64,000 nucleotides of DNA from Pseudevernia furfuracea (Eukaryota > Ascomycota > Lecanoromycetes > Lecanorales > Parmeliaceae): NCBI GenBank assembly GCA_022315425.1, contig JAIUPT010000020.1:62001-126000 (forward strand), read 5' to 3'. Shown one piece after another: positions 12,207 to 23,750 of this stretch (position 1 is the first letter of the stretch; the number at the start of each line of letters is the position of its first letter). Under the pieces are notes generated by a model. It was not told the DNA's origin. It did not search any database and saw only the letters and a list, made by a program, of their open reading frames with translations. A program made the position numbers and the translations under genes.

Positions 12207-12707
12207 ATGGGTGAGATGATCTCAATTTGCCAGAAAGGATGGCACTCCCCGTGGGTGGACGAACCAGTGATTTCGTCTCTTAGTTCTGGTATGGAAATCT
12301 TGGTTCGAAAGGTTAAACCCATTGTAGCGAGAAATCAGCTTGAAAATAGTCACGTTACGCTGGGTCTCTACCGAGGTGTTCTCGAAATGACGGCTGGACT
12401 TGAGTTCTGTGACCCCCCTATCACTATCGGCCTGCAAAGGCACAACATTGGTACAATCTCGTTTCAAGAAAGAACATTGGTCATGGAAGGATACCGTACT
12501 ATTGACAATATGACTGCACCGCAGTTGATTGACCTCAACATCACTAGTACTAATGAAGGAGGGCGAATTGTTGACCTAAGAGACGACCGGTCTGTCCTAA
12601 TCTATAAATGGGACGAAACACGCATCAACAGCAAAGATGTCCTCACCGCATTCATGGACATGTATATGATCTTAGCTGAGAGAGGTGGCAATACTCCTTT
12701 CTCGTAA
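12207..12707 (+). CDS. hypothetical protein, 166 aa
   Basis: A single open frame from an ATG in good context (ACCATGG). There is no signal peptide, but the sequence is balanced and protein-like, with alternating hydrophobic and polar residues suggesting beta strands (VTLGLYRGVLEMTAGLEF; GRIVDLRDDRSVLIYKW). The C-terminal pattern, a KWDETRIN turn followed by a DVLTAFMDMYMILAE helix, resembles small fungal secreted-type proteins of unknown function in which the first exon supplies a signal peptide. If that is right, a 5' exon may exist upstream (11890-12180), but I cannot place it. No neighbour suggests a role. Confidence 0.45.
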   Translation: MGEMISICQKGWHSPWVDEPVISSLSSGMEILVRKVKPIVARNQLENSHVTLGLYRGVLEMTAGLEFCDPPITIGLQRHNIGTISFQERTLVMEGYRTIDNMTAPQLIDLNITSTNEGGRIVDLRDDRSVLIYKWDETRINSKDVLTAFMDMYMILAERGGNTPFS

Positions 12708-13920
12708 TTCAACGCAATCAGCCAGGAGGGTAATTGCGTTATTAATATGCACCCGGCCCCGGGCCTCCCTTGAGTGTGTCGAACCTTTCGGTCCGATGGT
12801 TTCTAAGTATGCTGCTAATACGAGTGATACTGGAATACAAGCGGTTCGAGGCGCCGACTTTTTCGCTAGGGTTGATGTCTTTTAAGATTGCGGAAGGGGA
12901 TTTGATAAGCGTTCCGCTCCCTGGAAACAATGTTGGGGTTGCGAGGGAGAAGTGAGGGTTCAGATATGTTACCCGTGGGCTGGTAGTGTTGAAACCTCAG
13001 AAGTGTTTGGTGAACAAACGAGCAGACGAAGCGATGAGCAGAACGAATTGGCCGCTATGCCAAATTGCCACTGTTACAATCCCGCAAACATGCGCATCAT
13101 TCCAATTTCATTTTCGAATAATCCCGAGCCGATTTGAAAAACGCGTTTAGAAGATGAGCATAACAAATCTCTCGTCCTTCGATTCTTTGGGGCTGCGATT
13201 TCGTGCACTTTTATACGTGTCCCTGCCCGAAGCACATTTGCACACCAGGCGACCAAGTGGGAAAACGCGATAGCGCTACCAAGAGACCACAAGAGACCAC
13301 TCAAATGTCGAGTATTCTACAGAAGGGTAGTACAAGTTCTTTTCCTTTACACATGTGTTCATCAGTCCACTCACTTCCGTGCAGCGTTCGCACCTAACCT
13401 ACTGCTACAATGGCTACATTTGCTTTATTGACCTGTTTAGAACCTTTTGCCTCTCGAGTTCTCTCGAGTATTAGTATCCACAACCGAAAGTACAGAAAAT
13501 ATCACAGAGATTGTCAACTATTTTTCAAACATCAAAGCTCTTCGGTCATATCTTTGCGTTGCATTGTTGGAGCCTGGGTAATAAATGATCTTGAGCCGCA
13601 TTTGCTTGCAGAACTCCGACAGACTGAGTGGTACCATTCATAGAGTCGGCCCTTTCCCCTGTCATCCCGTTTATATGCCAAACTTCCACCGGTCAGAGCA
13701 GCATATCCAGTCATATTTACTTGGTATGTCCGAAACGAGAAGACGACGTGTTTTGGCCCATAAGCGGCAAAAGGGTTTTAGCCGCGGTTTGACCACTGCA
13801 ACACCGGTGTGTCAGACCCCGGGATGTGGGAAACTGTTCTCTCTGGGGATCACTTTATGATCCAGTAGCGAGGACAACATTGCTTTGCGCCGCCATCGCT
13901 TAGGCCGCAGAAGTGTTTAG
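12708..13920. other. intergenic with an imperfect repeat
   Basis: No gene recognised. The right-hand end contains the first copy of the imperfect direct repeat described at 13760-13969. Confidence 0.45.
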
Positions 13921-13969
13921 CGCAGGTCTGACAGCTGCTACGCTGGTGGGTCAAACCCCGAAGTTTGGA
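13760..13969. repeat. imperfect direct repeat, about 70 bp, two copies
   Basis: A block at about 13760-13830 and one at about 13899-13969 share the order of a GCGGCA/GCCGCA-type start, a GTTTTAGC or GTTTAGC segment, a TCTGAC or TTTGAC segment, a GCAAC/GCTAC segment, GGTG, and TCAGACCCCG or TCAAACCCCG followed by a TG-rich end. The copies are diverged, so this is an old duplication. Confidence 0.6.
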
Positions 13970-14409
13970 CCCAAAGGCTCTTAGAGAGTAGAGCCCCTGG
14001 TTTCTGTCCCGCGACCCGGCCTACGAACCTCCTAGGCCCGATCCTGCGAGCTCCCCCTAACGCAACATCAATCATCACAGACATAAGTCCACCAGCAACA
14101 TCTTACAACTTCACTACATGCGGCCAGGACTGCTCCGACGCTTCCGACCGCGGGCCGGGAGGTTCAGAGGATGAATGCTTCTGCGCGGTTTCCTCGCCGC
14201 AGGATGCAAAGACGCCGGGGCTGGACCCGATTGCGCCTGTTTCAGTCTGTCTAGTGCTGGCGCTGGCGATCACGGGGATCAGCGGTAGAGATGATTCCTT
14301 GTCAGGATATCTGGATGAACGAGGCGACCCTTGTCAATGTCGTTGTAATGCCACGTATATCTCGAACGAGTGTTGTGGGGAAAAGGATGGGATGATATGG
14401 CTTGAGTGA
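13921..14409 (+). pseudogene. Cys-rich secreted-type protein, 3' exon or relic without a start codon
   Basis: The frame is open from just after a TAG (13918-13920) to TGA at 14407-14409 but has no in-frame ATG near its beginning. The translation is protein-like and Cys-rich: a TTCGQDCSD segment, DECFCAVSSP, a GLDPIAPVSVCLVLALA stretch, and a C-terminus with CQCRCNATYIS and NECCG. Paired C-x-C and CC motifs of this type occur in fungal secreted proteins. It is either the last exon of a gene whose 5' exons I could not identify or what remains of a decayed gene. The repeat overlapping its start favours decay. Function unknown. Confidence 0.4.
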
Positions 14410-15299
14410 TGGCTAGATACCCCTTTTATACTTTGAGGTTGGGGGCAAATTTTCTTGTAGCAATGGGTACCATGATAGAAGGACGTGTCAGTCCCTGCAC
14501 AAGGTTCACGTGACATGTGACTCTGAGATATCTGTATCGTATATGACCCACAAGAAACATGACGATCTGTACACAACCAATTAGAGAGATTTGTTCAGTG
14601 TGGATGTATAGTGGAACTCGTTGCCATACCCCATAGTGCAGTGAGTGCATACCACCCACTTCTATGGGCAGACGGCCAAGCCGACAAAATCCTCTGGCCG
14701 AAACGGCTGCCTTCTCCCGGCAACTCTTGCCTCATCTCAACAAGGCGCTCCGGGGGGGGGGCCACACAGGCGGTTCAGCAGCCAGCTCCGGCAACCCTCC
14801 CATCCTCCACAAATACTCATTGACAGTCAACGCATCACAAAAGCCCGAGTAATAGAAAGGAAAAGAGCTCCGGAAGCAACAGCAACTCGCAAAACCTATA
14901 TAAGTAAGTACCTACTCTACGATGCATCTGCCCTTCCAACTGCGGACCGCGCGGGGGAAAAAAAAGGGAAAAAAAGTTTGGCCAATCATTTTGAATTTTT
15001 CGGTCCTACTAAGTACTCTAGAGTAGTTCCCCCGCAGCTCAACGGTTTCCAGCACTCTCCGATATCGCCGTAGAAAAGAAAGAGAGAGAGAGAGAAAAAA
15101 GCGCCTCGACAGCTGATTAATAATAATAATAAATTCGTTCCTCATGCATATGCACTGGATCTGACCGCGGGGTAGTCGACCTTGTACTTTTTCCTCGATC
15201 TTCCTTGTGGAATTGATCGCTCCGTGCGGGATTTTCCCACAATTTCTCTATACAAAAAAAATTCGAACGAGATTTCTGCTTCGATTGCAAAGCTCCAAC
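14410..15299. other. intergenic, upstream of the MFS gene
   Basis: Simple-sequence tracts only: an AG run near 15077-15094 and a (TAA)n run at 15117-15131. The leader of the transporter gene presumably lies at the right end. Confidence 0.45.
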
Positions 15300-17067
15300 A
15301 TGGAAGATAAGGCCCCCACGGTAGGCCAGCTTTCTGCAGGCTTGGCTGGGGAAGATCCCGAGGCCGGGGTCGAGACTACGGATATCGAAAGGATAGAAAG
15401 GGTTTACAGGTGAGCGCTGTGCCAAGGCAAATGTCAAAGAGCCAATTGATCATTCAATGCATCCAGGAAGCTCGACCACCGAATAATCCCAGGCAAGCTT
15501 TCAACCATCACCTCCTCCTCCTCACCCCAAGCCTCACTGACCGCCCCCAGCATTCTGGGTGCTCTACTTCCTCTGCTCAGCCATCAGATCCAACGTCGGT
15601 CTCTCGCAGACCATGAACGAAGCGCAGCACCACGACCTGGAAGAAGTGCTGCACTTGACCCCGAAGCAGGTCTCTACGGGTCTTGCATTGTTCTACGTGT
15701 GCTACGTGATTTTCGACTTCCCGTCCAATCTCATCATGACGAGATTGAGTCCTCGGGTCTGGATGAGCCGGATCGTGATCGGTGTCGGCATCATCGGGAG
15801 CTGTATGGCTGCCATGAAAGCCGCTTGGAGCTTGTATCTTCTCCGGTTGCTACTCGGTATTGTCATCGCTGGCATGTGGCCTGGCATGGCTTACTACCTG
15901 ACTCTCTTCTACCCCCCGTCTCGGACAGGCAAACGAATAGGGCAATATTTCACGGCCGCTCAAGTTTCAGCTGCTGTCGTCGGCCTGGTCTCCGCCGGAT
16001 TTCAGAAGATGGATGGTCTAGGGGGTCTCGTTGGTTTCCAATGGATGTTCCTTCTCTATGGTCTAGTGGGCATTCTGGTGGGTTTCAGCCTGCTATGGTG
16101 GCTTCCAGACCGACCTTTGCCACCTGGAGAAGTCCCAGATCAGACCGGCTGGCAGAAATGGATCCCGCAAAGCAAGCCAGCCTTGACGGGCGAGGACGCG
16201 TTGATCCATTATCGTGATTTAACCCGGGTTTACCATCGATCTCGCTGGGGCACGAAGGATCTATGGCATGTGGTCATCGACTGGCGGGTATGGCCGCTTC
16301 TGCTCATGTACTTTGGAGTGGTTGGCGTAGGTATCGGCGTACAAAATTACGCCACGGTTATCATCCAGTCTACGAATTCCAAACTCACCAGCATCGACCT
16401 TAGTTTGTTGACTGCACCAATTTGGATTGTAAGTCGTAACCACAAGTGAGAGGAGGTGATATCTGCTGACCTAACACAGATGGATCTTATCGCGATCCTT
16501 CTAGTCACGCCTTTCTCGGATCGCTTTCACCACCACCGTGCGCTCTTTTTCAGCATACCAGTCTGCATCCAGATCGCAGGTCTTCTCCTAACCACCTACG
16601 GAGGTAGCGAAGCCAACCCCTGGCCACGATACGGCGGTCTGCTAATGGTCGGATTTGGACTCGGACCAACCGTGCCCATCACCATGACTTGGACGAACGA
16701 GATCTTCCAGCCTCGTCATGGCGAAGTCGGCGTCGCGGCTGCTTCCGCACTGGTCTCTGGGCTGGGGAACCTGGGATCGATTTTGACCACTTACGCCCTC
16801 TTTACCGGCTGGCCAGCAGACAGCAAGCCCGGTAGGAAGCAATATCGGAAGAGCACACTGGTTATGGTCGGCATTCTTTGCCTGTCTATACTGAGTGCAA
16901 TCGTCAATACACTACTGCTTAAGTTGGTTGGCAATGGAGCAAGGGCTAAACAGGTCAGCAGCGGTAGCTCTACGAGTGAAGGTGAGGGAGTCATTGTGGA
17001 TGGAGCGGCCAAGCGGGAGCTGCAGGAGAGAGGCTTGGGACGCTTGTGGTGGAGGAGCCGGCGGTAG
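15300..17067 (+). CDS. MFS transporter of the anion:cation symporter family (Dal5/Liz1/Tna1-like)
   Basis: Four exons, 15300-15409, 15467-15492, 15551-16428 and 16480-17067, give 533 aa. The family signature is strong: KLDHRIIPAFWVLYFLC at the first helix, the loop LPSNL-like segment DFPSNLIMTRLSPRVWMSR, RLLLGIVIAGMWPGMAYYL, and late GLGNLGSILTTYALFTGWPA. About 12 membrane helices are expected, with a central loop near residues 230-270. The family imports vitamins or organic anions (pantothenate, biotin, nicotinate, allantoate) at the plasma membrane; the substrate cannot be assigned. Exon 2 is only 26 nt, and intron 2 (15493-15550) has a GC donor. Both are needed to keep the conserved first helix in frame. 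Confidence 0.9.
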
Positions 17068-17553
17068 ATAGTAAGACTAAGGTACTTTAGGATGATAGCT
17101 TTTTTGTACGAATGTTCCAGGAATTGTCGATTGTGCTAAACCTGCGTAACCTCTCTCGTGTCCGTATCGATTGATTATCAAGCAATCATAGTACGGTGTT
17201 TTATAAGCATCAAAATCTTTACTATCACGTGTGCTTGATTTGTAAAGTATGGAATTTCGTCCGAGCTCCGGAAGGGTCTCCGAACAAGATTCACAATTGA
17301 TTTTCAAAGATCGCCGCTGACGTAAGGTCCCTCGGGTAAAGAAATTAGCGTCTTCCGAGTTCCGTCATCACCTACCTTAACCTGAAGGAAATCCTCGAGC
17401 TTCTGTCGCGCTGCCGAAAGCTCCAACCAGCGCATATATTACCAACACCTCTCACCCTTCTCTCATTCTTAAGCAACTTCGTCGAATTTGTATTCATCTC
17501 AATCTCCCTTGCCCCCCCTCCTTCCCAAACAACATATCCTCAAGTCCTTAGCG
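17068..17553. other. intergenic and pyrimidine-rich leader
   Basis: The stretch just before the next ATG (about 17430-17530) is CT-rich, typical of a fungal promoter and 5' leader. Nothing else is visible. Confidence 0.45.
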
Positions 17554-18197
17554 ATGGCTTCAATAATCAACCTATCCCTACGAGGACTCCAGGTGAGCGC
17601 CAACCAACAGTCGCAATCGCAGTATGACTCAAGCATTGACTGAATACTCCTCCAACAGTTCTTCTGGACCCTCCTCATAATGGCGCTCGTCGGAAACATG
17701 ATCGCTGAAGCGAACGGCGGCAACCCATCAATCGTCAATTATGTTATGTTTGTTTCTGTCTTCGGAATGCTGTCGCTATTCTACCTCATTGCGGGAACAA
17801 TCAGCGACACCTTCGCCATCTCGCCATTCTTCATGATTGCAGCGGATGCACTCAATACCCTGTTCTTCCTCGTTGGTGGCATCGCGCTCGCGGGCTACCT
17901 CAAGGTGCATAGCTGCCACAACCATGTAAGCACGAGCCGCAAAGAGCAAGGAGGTGAGTTGGAACGCAGGCTGACTGTTGATCAAAGAATTACATCACGA
18001 CCAACGAGGTCACTCGAGGATCAAGCAACGACACGAAGAGATGCCAAGAAGCTCAAGCGGTGACTGCGTTCCTCTGGTTCGGCTTCGCCACGTTCCTAGG
18101 AAGCTTGGTCTTTTCGGGGCTGTCGGCCCGGGGTGGTGGTGCAACGACAGGGATGCGCGGCATTCGAAGAGGTGGGCCTGCTATGTCCCAGGTCTAG
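17554..18197 (+). CDS. four-helix MARVEL-type membrane protein (Nce102-like layout)
   Basis: Three exons, 17554-17592, 17659-17925 and 17988-18197, give 171 aa. Four hydrophobic helices are visible: residues about 9-28 (LQFFWTLLIMALVGNMIA), 39-60 (YVMFVSVFGMLSLFYLIAG), 70-93 (FMIAADALNTLFFLVGGIALAG) and about 125-148 (FLWFGFATFLGSLVFSGLSA). A short N-terminus and a Gly/Arg-rich C-terminal tail complete it. This is the MARVEL layout, and helix 3 with the following Cys pair matches fungal MARVEL proteins. Such proteins sit in the plasma membrane, and Nce102 organises eisosome domains. The exact orthology is an inference. It follows the transporter gene by 486 bp on the same strand. Confidence 0.75.
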
Positions 18198-20120
18198 ATG
18201 ATTGGTAGGCAGCATGCGCTCACGTCCACTGCTGCCACCGCAATGTCAATCAGAGCTGATTGATCCGATAGGTCCTGGCAAAGTTTGAACGAGCTACGAT
18301 TATGCTTTTCCTCTTTCCTCGACTCTGTAACACATATCCCTCGCTCAATACAATCTCAGCTGTTTCGGCCTGAGTCCTCCCTTCCTTGCTTGCGGTATAA
18401 TAAACCGGAAGGCGATTGGGCGTGGGTTACGGTCTCGGCCCAATCATACTTGGCAGCGCTGCCATGTGTCGTGTGTACATATAACGGGCAACTAGTAGGA
18501 GCATACTTTAATCAATAATTTCAAATACACGAACAAATACCGGTAGAATGAATTAAGGCATTATTCTCAGACGTAGCGATTGTTTGCGAGGAATTGGAAA
18601 CTGCAGGTCCAAGTTTCCTTCAATTGGCAGGCGCAGTTAATCTTTCTGAATTTCGAAACATTCACATCGGCAAGCCAACAAGATCTTTCTTGCCCTTTCC
18701 TGCGAGGATACTTGAAGAGATTGCTGCAAAAGAAAATCTGGCCAACAAGGATTGGACGGTAATTTGGTGATTGGCCATGAACGGCCGTTGCCAAGCTTTT
18801 CGGCATTCGCAGACCCTCAGACCTACCTCCACCGTCCACGACAGGCATCATCTTTGTCTGCAGTCGCAGGGAAGGGCGCCGTCTCATGCAACCACAAGTA
18901 TTGATCTTCGTACTACTCTACTGATCTAGACGACATCTCACCCATCCCAAGCGCGGCTCTGCCGCCCTTACCCCCTCTCATTCCACTTCCAGCAGCCCCT
19001 CGACTCTCCTTCAAGCCCCAGAAGCAACCACGAAGTCATTGATGGCCAGTCATCTTTTCGTTGAAGTAAAGGGGGTCCAAAAGAGCGGCTACACGTGGCC
19101 AACGAACAAGTGGTTCACTGACCGCAGTGACCACTAAGTTTGGGCAGCAATGCCTAAACATCGGCAAGTCACCCAATCATGACCAATTTCTCATACTTCC
19201 TACTTTCACCACTCATGGAAATGGTGTGCATCTGGCACTAGATCACCGTAAATGCTTTTGAGTGTCTTGAAATTGCCTGCACTTTCGGTATGCTTTCGGT
19301 GAGCTGGATACTTATCATCCGAGGCAGAAATGGAGGCCCCCGCCTTTCTTTCAAGTTTCCATACCACTGGATATCCTCCCAAGGATATACTTCATCAATC
19401 GCTTCATTTTATCCTTCGGACATTGCCCAGGCCCAAGAAGAACCTTGTGCGTAGCTGGCCACCTGTTTCCATTCCAGCCTTGGTCTCCAACCCCCCCGGC
19501 CTCACCAGCCAAAGATATATCTAACATCACGACAATTCAAAACCTGAGCAGACACTCCAGACACCAGGCCAGGACTGAATCCGGCGAACTCAATCGGAAA
19601 GCCGGACTAGATACCTTGAGGTACAGGCGTGATACAATTATATAAGGAAACGAGGCCACCAAGAAAGGCTCCACTTGGGTTTCACGGTACTTCATCTAGA
19701 TCTTCAAAGGCCTAGGATCTTGGAATCATCAAGTGCCAGTTGGAGATCTCGCTTGCCTGCTTTCCGGATCGATCATTGAACAGCTTTGCTGGCATTCCGC
19801 GCCGCTGCCCTAAAAACTCTGCCACTCCGTCCCGGGAGCGGGAAGGACCGTTTGAAATCTCATGATCCTGAAGTAACAAGGTGGCCATTAGGCGTCCTAC
19901 CATCAGGCCAACTCAAGTCCAGACTTACATTCTTTCCTTGTGCTTTGGTCTGAGACTTGTTGCCAATTGAGAAATGCCAGAGTGAATCCGTACTTGCGCT
20001 CCATCAAGGATCTTCCTTTCTGGAAACATCATTTGTTCTCGTCTGAATATTTTATACCGGCGTCCGGAGTTGCTCCGTTGCTTTCTTCGAGGTGTTTCTC
20101 CGGGTTTTTTCGCGAGGCTC
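18198..20120. other. intergenic, 1.9 kb
   Basis: No gene recognised. Short frames at 18285-18518, 18567-18887 and 19330-19645 have no protein-like features. The right end is presumably the promoter and leader of the next gene. Confidence 0.45.
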
Positions 20121-21374
20121 ATGGATCAAGGGCAGCAGTATAACATGTATGGCCATGGATATTCTGGACCTGGAACACAAAGATACAAAGGTGGTGATTT
20201 CGATCATGAGCATTGGACACATTACCCACCTGAGAGGCACGAAGCTTATGAAAATAAGCCCATGGTATCGCCTTTGGCCCATACACACCATGGATCCCAC
20301 ACTGGTAGATGCTCTCTACCAGGGGAAGTGCCTAGTATTCAGGCTAGTCTCGAAGTCAGCCCGTTCCATAATCCATTTGCTGCCACCAGTTCGGAAACCT
20401 CAGATAAGGACTACGCTTACTCCGGCAATGTGTTACCTCAAGGTATTGCCAGCAGCTTCGGATCCACTGACTGGGAGTTGCAAGATAGGATCTACAGTAG
20501 AAGCCAAGATTGCGGGGCTCCGGATACTATGCAAGCAAGAAGCGAACCTATCTCCCATCCCGGACAGAGGTGTTCGAATCCCATCAGCCCCTATGGTTCG
20601 AACACCGATTGGAGACCAAGTATTTCACCAACTGAACAGGTGTCTGCCACTTTCAATATTGACCCGGGTTTCTCGTCTCCGGAGTTCTGTACTACTTGTG
20701 CCAATTGCCGAAATCCTCCTTATATACATGGTGTTGCAGTCTACCACCGCGACCAAGGGTATGTAGATTCACCTACGGATTGGAGATTTCAAGAGGCCAA
20801 GTTACGGCCAAGTGAAGGAAGTGTCCCGTCCAACAGGCAGGTCCTCATCCAAGGCACAGGGCGTACAGCTCCTCACAATGATCGCCTTGATGTTCCGTGT
20901 CTAGAGCAGCCTAAGTCCAGGTTTTCTCCCCGGAAGTCAGCTGCAGCCAACGCGCCTGATAACCCAGTGATTGTCCACGCAGACGAGGATGGCGCGAGGA
21001 GTGGTCTCACCAAGAAGCGTAAAAGGAAGCCTAGAACAAACAAGCCTCGGAAGCCGAGAACTTTGACAAATGAGGGAAAGGCTCATGCGAAGGCGGTAAG
21101 AGAGTGCCCAGGAGGCGCCTGCGCTGACTGCAAAAGGAAGAAAACCAAGGCACGTGATCCACCGGTGACGTATTTGGATGTTCAACACGCTTATAACCGT
21201 ACCTAGTGCACCCACAAACTACCAGAGGACATGCCCATCGGGTCGAATGACAAGCGGACTCCAAACACTCCATGGACCGAGCCCTTGACACCGGAAAATG
21301 GCCCTGGGCAGCACGATCCTGTGTTCTATAGATCATCTCAGGAGAACGATTTTGGCTACGAAGAGATCGACTGA
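20121..21374 (+). CDS. protein with a CxxCKRKKTKC half zinc-cluster motif, possible regulator
   Basis: Two exons, 20121-21149 and 21207-21374, give 398 aa. Residues 1-300 are disordered-looking, rich in Ser, Pro, Tyr, His and Gly. A strongly basic block (KKRKRKPRTNKPRKPRT) is followed by CPGGACADCKRKKTK at the exon end. Exon 2 opens with CTHKLPED, so splicing creates CADCKRKKTKCTH, much like the first half of a fungal Zn2Cys6 cluster. The second Cys triplet of a true cluster is absent. Only a GC donor (GCACGT at 21150) restores this frame; a GT donor at 21154 does not. A nuclear, DNA-related role is an inference. Upstream in-frame codons before 20121 could extend it if the ATG at 20070 is used. 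Confidence 0.6.
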
Positions 21375-22778
21375 TATAGTATGTGAAGTTTAGCCATGCC
21401 CGTCTTGTTGTCACTAAACAAATACTAAATATCATCTAGAACATCTTCATCTCTGTCTTGGCCCAGTCGGGGTTCGCAATCAAGTCCAAGTACTTTCTGC
21501 GAGATTTACAGGAAAGGACCCAATCATGCCACGCCGAGATAGCCGTTTTGCGCCTTTGCCTGTACACCCATGTTTTACTACAAGTGGATTTTCATACAAC
21601 TTGTATTTTCTATCATCGTATGCTTGGTACGGTCCCAAGCACTGTTGGTCATGCCCTGGGCAAAAAGTGGTCAGAGAACTTGGAGCCAGAGGATTCCGGA
21701 GGACCCGATTACTGCGGACTTGTGCTTGTCACATGGGACAGAGACCGCTTCCATTGCTGAAGAAATCAGGTGTCAGATCTCGGATTCTTCATGGCAGCAC
21801 CAGGCTCGCCGCCTGGGATGAGATTATAAAACGGATCTTCCAAAGCTAGCATGGGCACGCGTCTATTTTCCCTTCCCGGTGTGCGAGATCTGGACTTTGG
21901 AGTTGACCTCAAGGCTGGCCCGAAGGTCCCAAAAGAAAGTGTTTATTCCCATCTTGCCAAACCAAGGTTCTGGAACCGACGGACGCTTTTGATGCCATGT
22001 ACCCCCGCAGCTACATATAATTCACGAATCCATGTCGGACCGAGGTGTAGTATTATGCTGTTAGATCCATCACGATGGGGCCGGCAACTGTATTTAGAGG
22101 GTATCAGCTTTTCTCGCTACATGGGCTTGGTCGTGTGGGCTCAAGGATGATTAGATGATTGATGATGGCTTTTGCATCGCAATTGCTGCTAGCTTAGATG
22201 AATCTAATGTGTATACAAAATGGCCAGGGCCGGCTTTCTCGCCTTCCGCATCATCGTACCATGATTCTGGCCCTCCACACTCCTGCTTACCCACTTCATT
22301 CGATTCTCCAGAGCGCTTGCATGCTGTAGCAAACGCCTCGTGGTATGTTATTTACGAAACCGCAATATCTCTCCCACGGCAAGTTCACGCTGCCTTGCAC
22401 CCATGTCAATTTCCTCCACCCACGCTCGACGCCATCATGATCCTCTTCCTTCAGCGGTCTGAAGTGTCCTGTATCCAAACCGTCTTTTGAAAACGTAATC
22501 AGGGTATCTCGAACACGCTTCGCTAAGCCTCTCCCACTCTCCTCATGGGATAAGAATGGCCCGTGATCCGAGCACAGCTTCTGAATCCGAGAGGCGCGTG
22601 TCACTCTTCCGCCCTTCTGTTGGAGATGGATCGAATTGTTCGTCTGCAGGTATCGGATCGTGGATCATGGCGGTTCTTTCCCCTTCGCTCCGCAGAAGTA
22701 GGGCGTGCGCTCGATAGCGAGAGTGGTCATAATGTCCTGGTAGGGTAGAACAGAGAGAGAGAGAGACTCTTCACTCGT

Positions 22779-22825
22779 ACTCGTAGGGATGGATGGAAGA
22801 GTACTCGTAGGGATGGGTGGAAGAG
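22779..22825. repeat. two-copy 23-24-bp tandem repeat
   Basis: The unit TACTCGTAGGGATGG(A/G)TGGAAGAG occurs twice head to tail, followed by a further partial copy (TCGTAGGG). Confidence 0.85.
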
Positions 22826-22882
22826 TCGTAGGGCTCGCTCGATCGACTGGCTCGGGTGTGATCCGTGTGGGATGTTGTGGGG

Positions 22883-22933
22883 TAGTTGGAGCTGAGTAGT
22901 TGGAGCCGAATAGTTGGAGCTGAGTAGTTGGAG
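22883..22933. repeat. 14-bp minisatellite, about 3.6 copies
   Basis: Units TAGTTGGAGCTGAG, TAGTTGGAGCCGAA, TAGTTGGAGCTGAG and a partial TAGTTGGAG follow one another, within 30 bp of the stop codon of the Mim2-like gene. Confidence 0.9.
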
Positions 22934-22959
22934 TTGGAGACGAGACCGAGGGGCTTCCC

Positions 22960-23498
22960 TCACAAAGAAGCCGCCGCCTCGACCGCCCCAGCCGCCTGGA
23001 AAGATTTCTTGCTCGTGAAGACGACCTCGACGGGGTATTTCCACTGCATGAATTTCGCCCAGCCTGGGTGGACAATGATGTCAGCTCTAGCTACTCATCT
23101 CGTTGACTTTCTCTCCACCTTTATCACCACCATCTTGTTTGTTTGTTTGTTTTGTTTGTCTGTTGATTCATTGATAAAAACAGTTCGTATACAGAATGGA
23201 TCGACGAGACGAGACGAGACGAGACGAGATCGAACCACTCACTCCAATAAGCGGCCTTCCTGCCAAAATACTTCCCGGCGTACGGCACGAGCACCATAGT
23301 GAGTATGAGCTCGAGTTGCTGCAGCGACTCTTTCCATTCTTTCTCGGCGTCGGATTCTGATTCTTCTTCTTCTCCTGAGGAGGAGGTGTCGTCGCTGGGG
23401 GCGGAGTCGGGGAGGGAGTCGATTTCTTCGGAGGGAGAAGGGGAGGGGGAGGAGGGGCCGTGGGGGTAGATGTATTGGGAGGGGGTGGGGGAGGACAT
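22960..23498 (-). CDS. mim2: Mim2/Emr1-like mitochondrial outer-membrane protein
   Basis: Two exons, 23498-23243 and 23063-22960, give 119 aa; the 179-bp intron carries GAGAC and GTTT repeats. Residues 1-50 are Pro/Ser then strongly acidic (SSSGEEEESESDAEKEW). A helix follows (ESLQQLELILTMVLVPYAGKY), then GRKAAYW, then, after splicing, SWAKFMQWKYPVEVVFT and a C-terminal AAGAVEAAASL. An acidic cytosolic arm with one membrane helix and a WxxYxxWKYPVEV-type tail is what I recall for fungal Mim2/Emr1. In yeast Mim2 works with Mim1 in the MIM complex, which inserts helical proteins into the mitochondrial outer membrane. The family name is from memory and should be checked. It is divergent from cox9 with 252 bp between starts. 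Confidence 0.6.
23202..23229. repeat. GAGAC pentanucleotide microsatellite
   Basis: About five perfect GACGA/GAGAC units lie inside the intron of the Mim2-like gene. A GTTT run at about 23136-23160 lies in the same intron. Confidence 0.85.
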
Positions 23499-23750
23499 GG
23501 TTGGGTGGTCGGAAGGGGGTCACTGGCTAGAGTATGAAATGCTCGAAGATGGGAGGGACACAATAGAGTGTAGGAACTGCCAGTCGAAAGGGAACGATTT
23601 GAGACGAGCGCCAAGACTCAGTCCTACACTAGCGTTGAATCTGCGTCCGGTCTTGGCGCAACGAGCTTCATCTCCGCCAACTTCTCATCAACAGGCGAAG
23701 CACTCATCAACCTCGGATTACTCTACCACGCTCGATATAATCTTTTCAAG
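23499..23750. promoter_or_regulatory. shared divergent promoter of mim2-like and cox9
   Basis: Only 252 bp separate the two divergent start codons, and both products are mitochondrial. The region must hold both promoters and leaders. I see no clear single TATA box. Co-regulation is an inference. Confidence 0.5.

Larger units (their letters stand above)
21375..22959. other. intergenic with minisatellites at its right end
   Basis: Short overlapping frames at 21458-21849 look non-coding to me. Two short tandem repeats lie at 22779-22933, just past the 3' end of the Mim2-like gene. Confidence 0.45.

Noticed and set aside
21458..21849. Overlapping plus-strand ORFs of about 100 aa
   Set aside because: No motif, no consistent frame and no link to the preceding gene, which ends at a natural stop.
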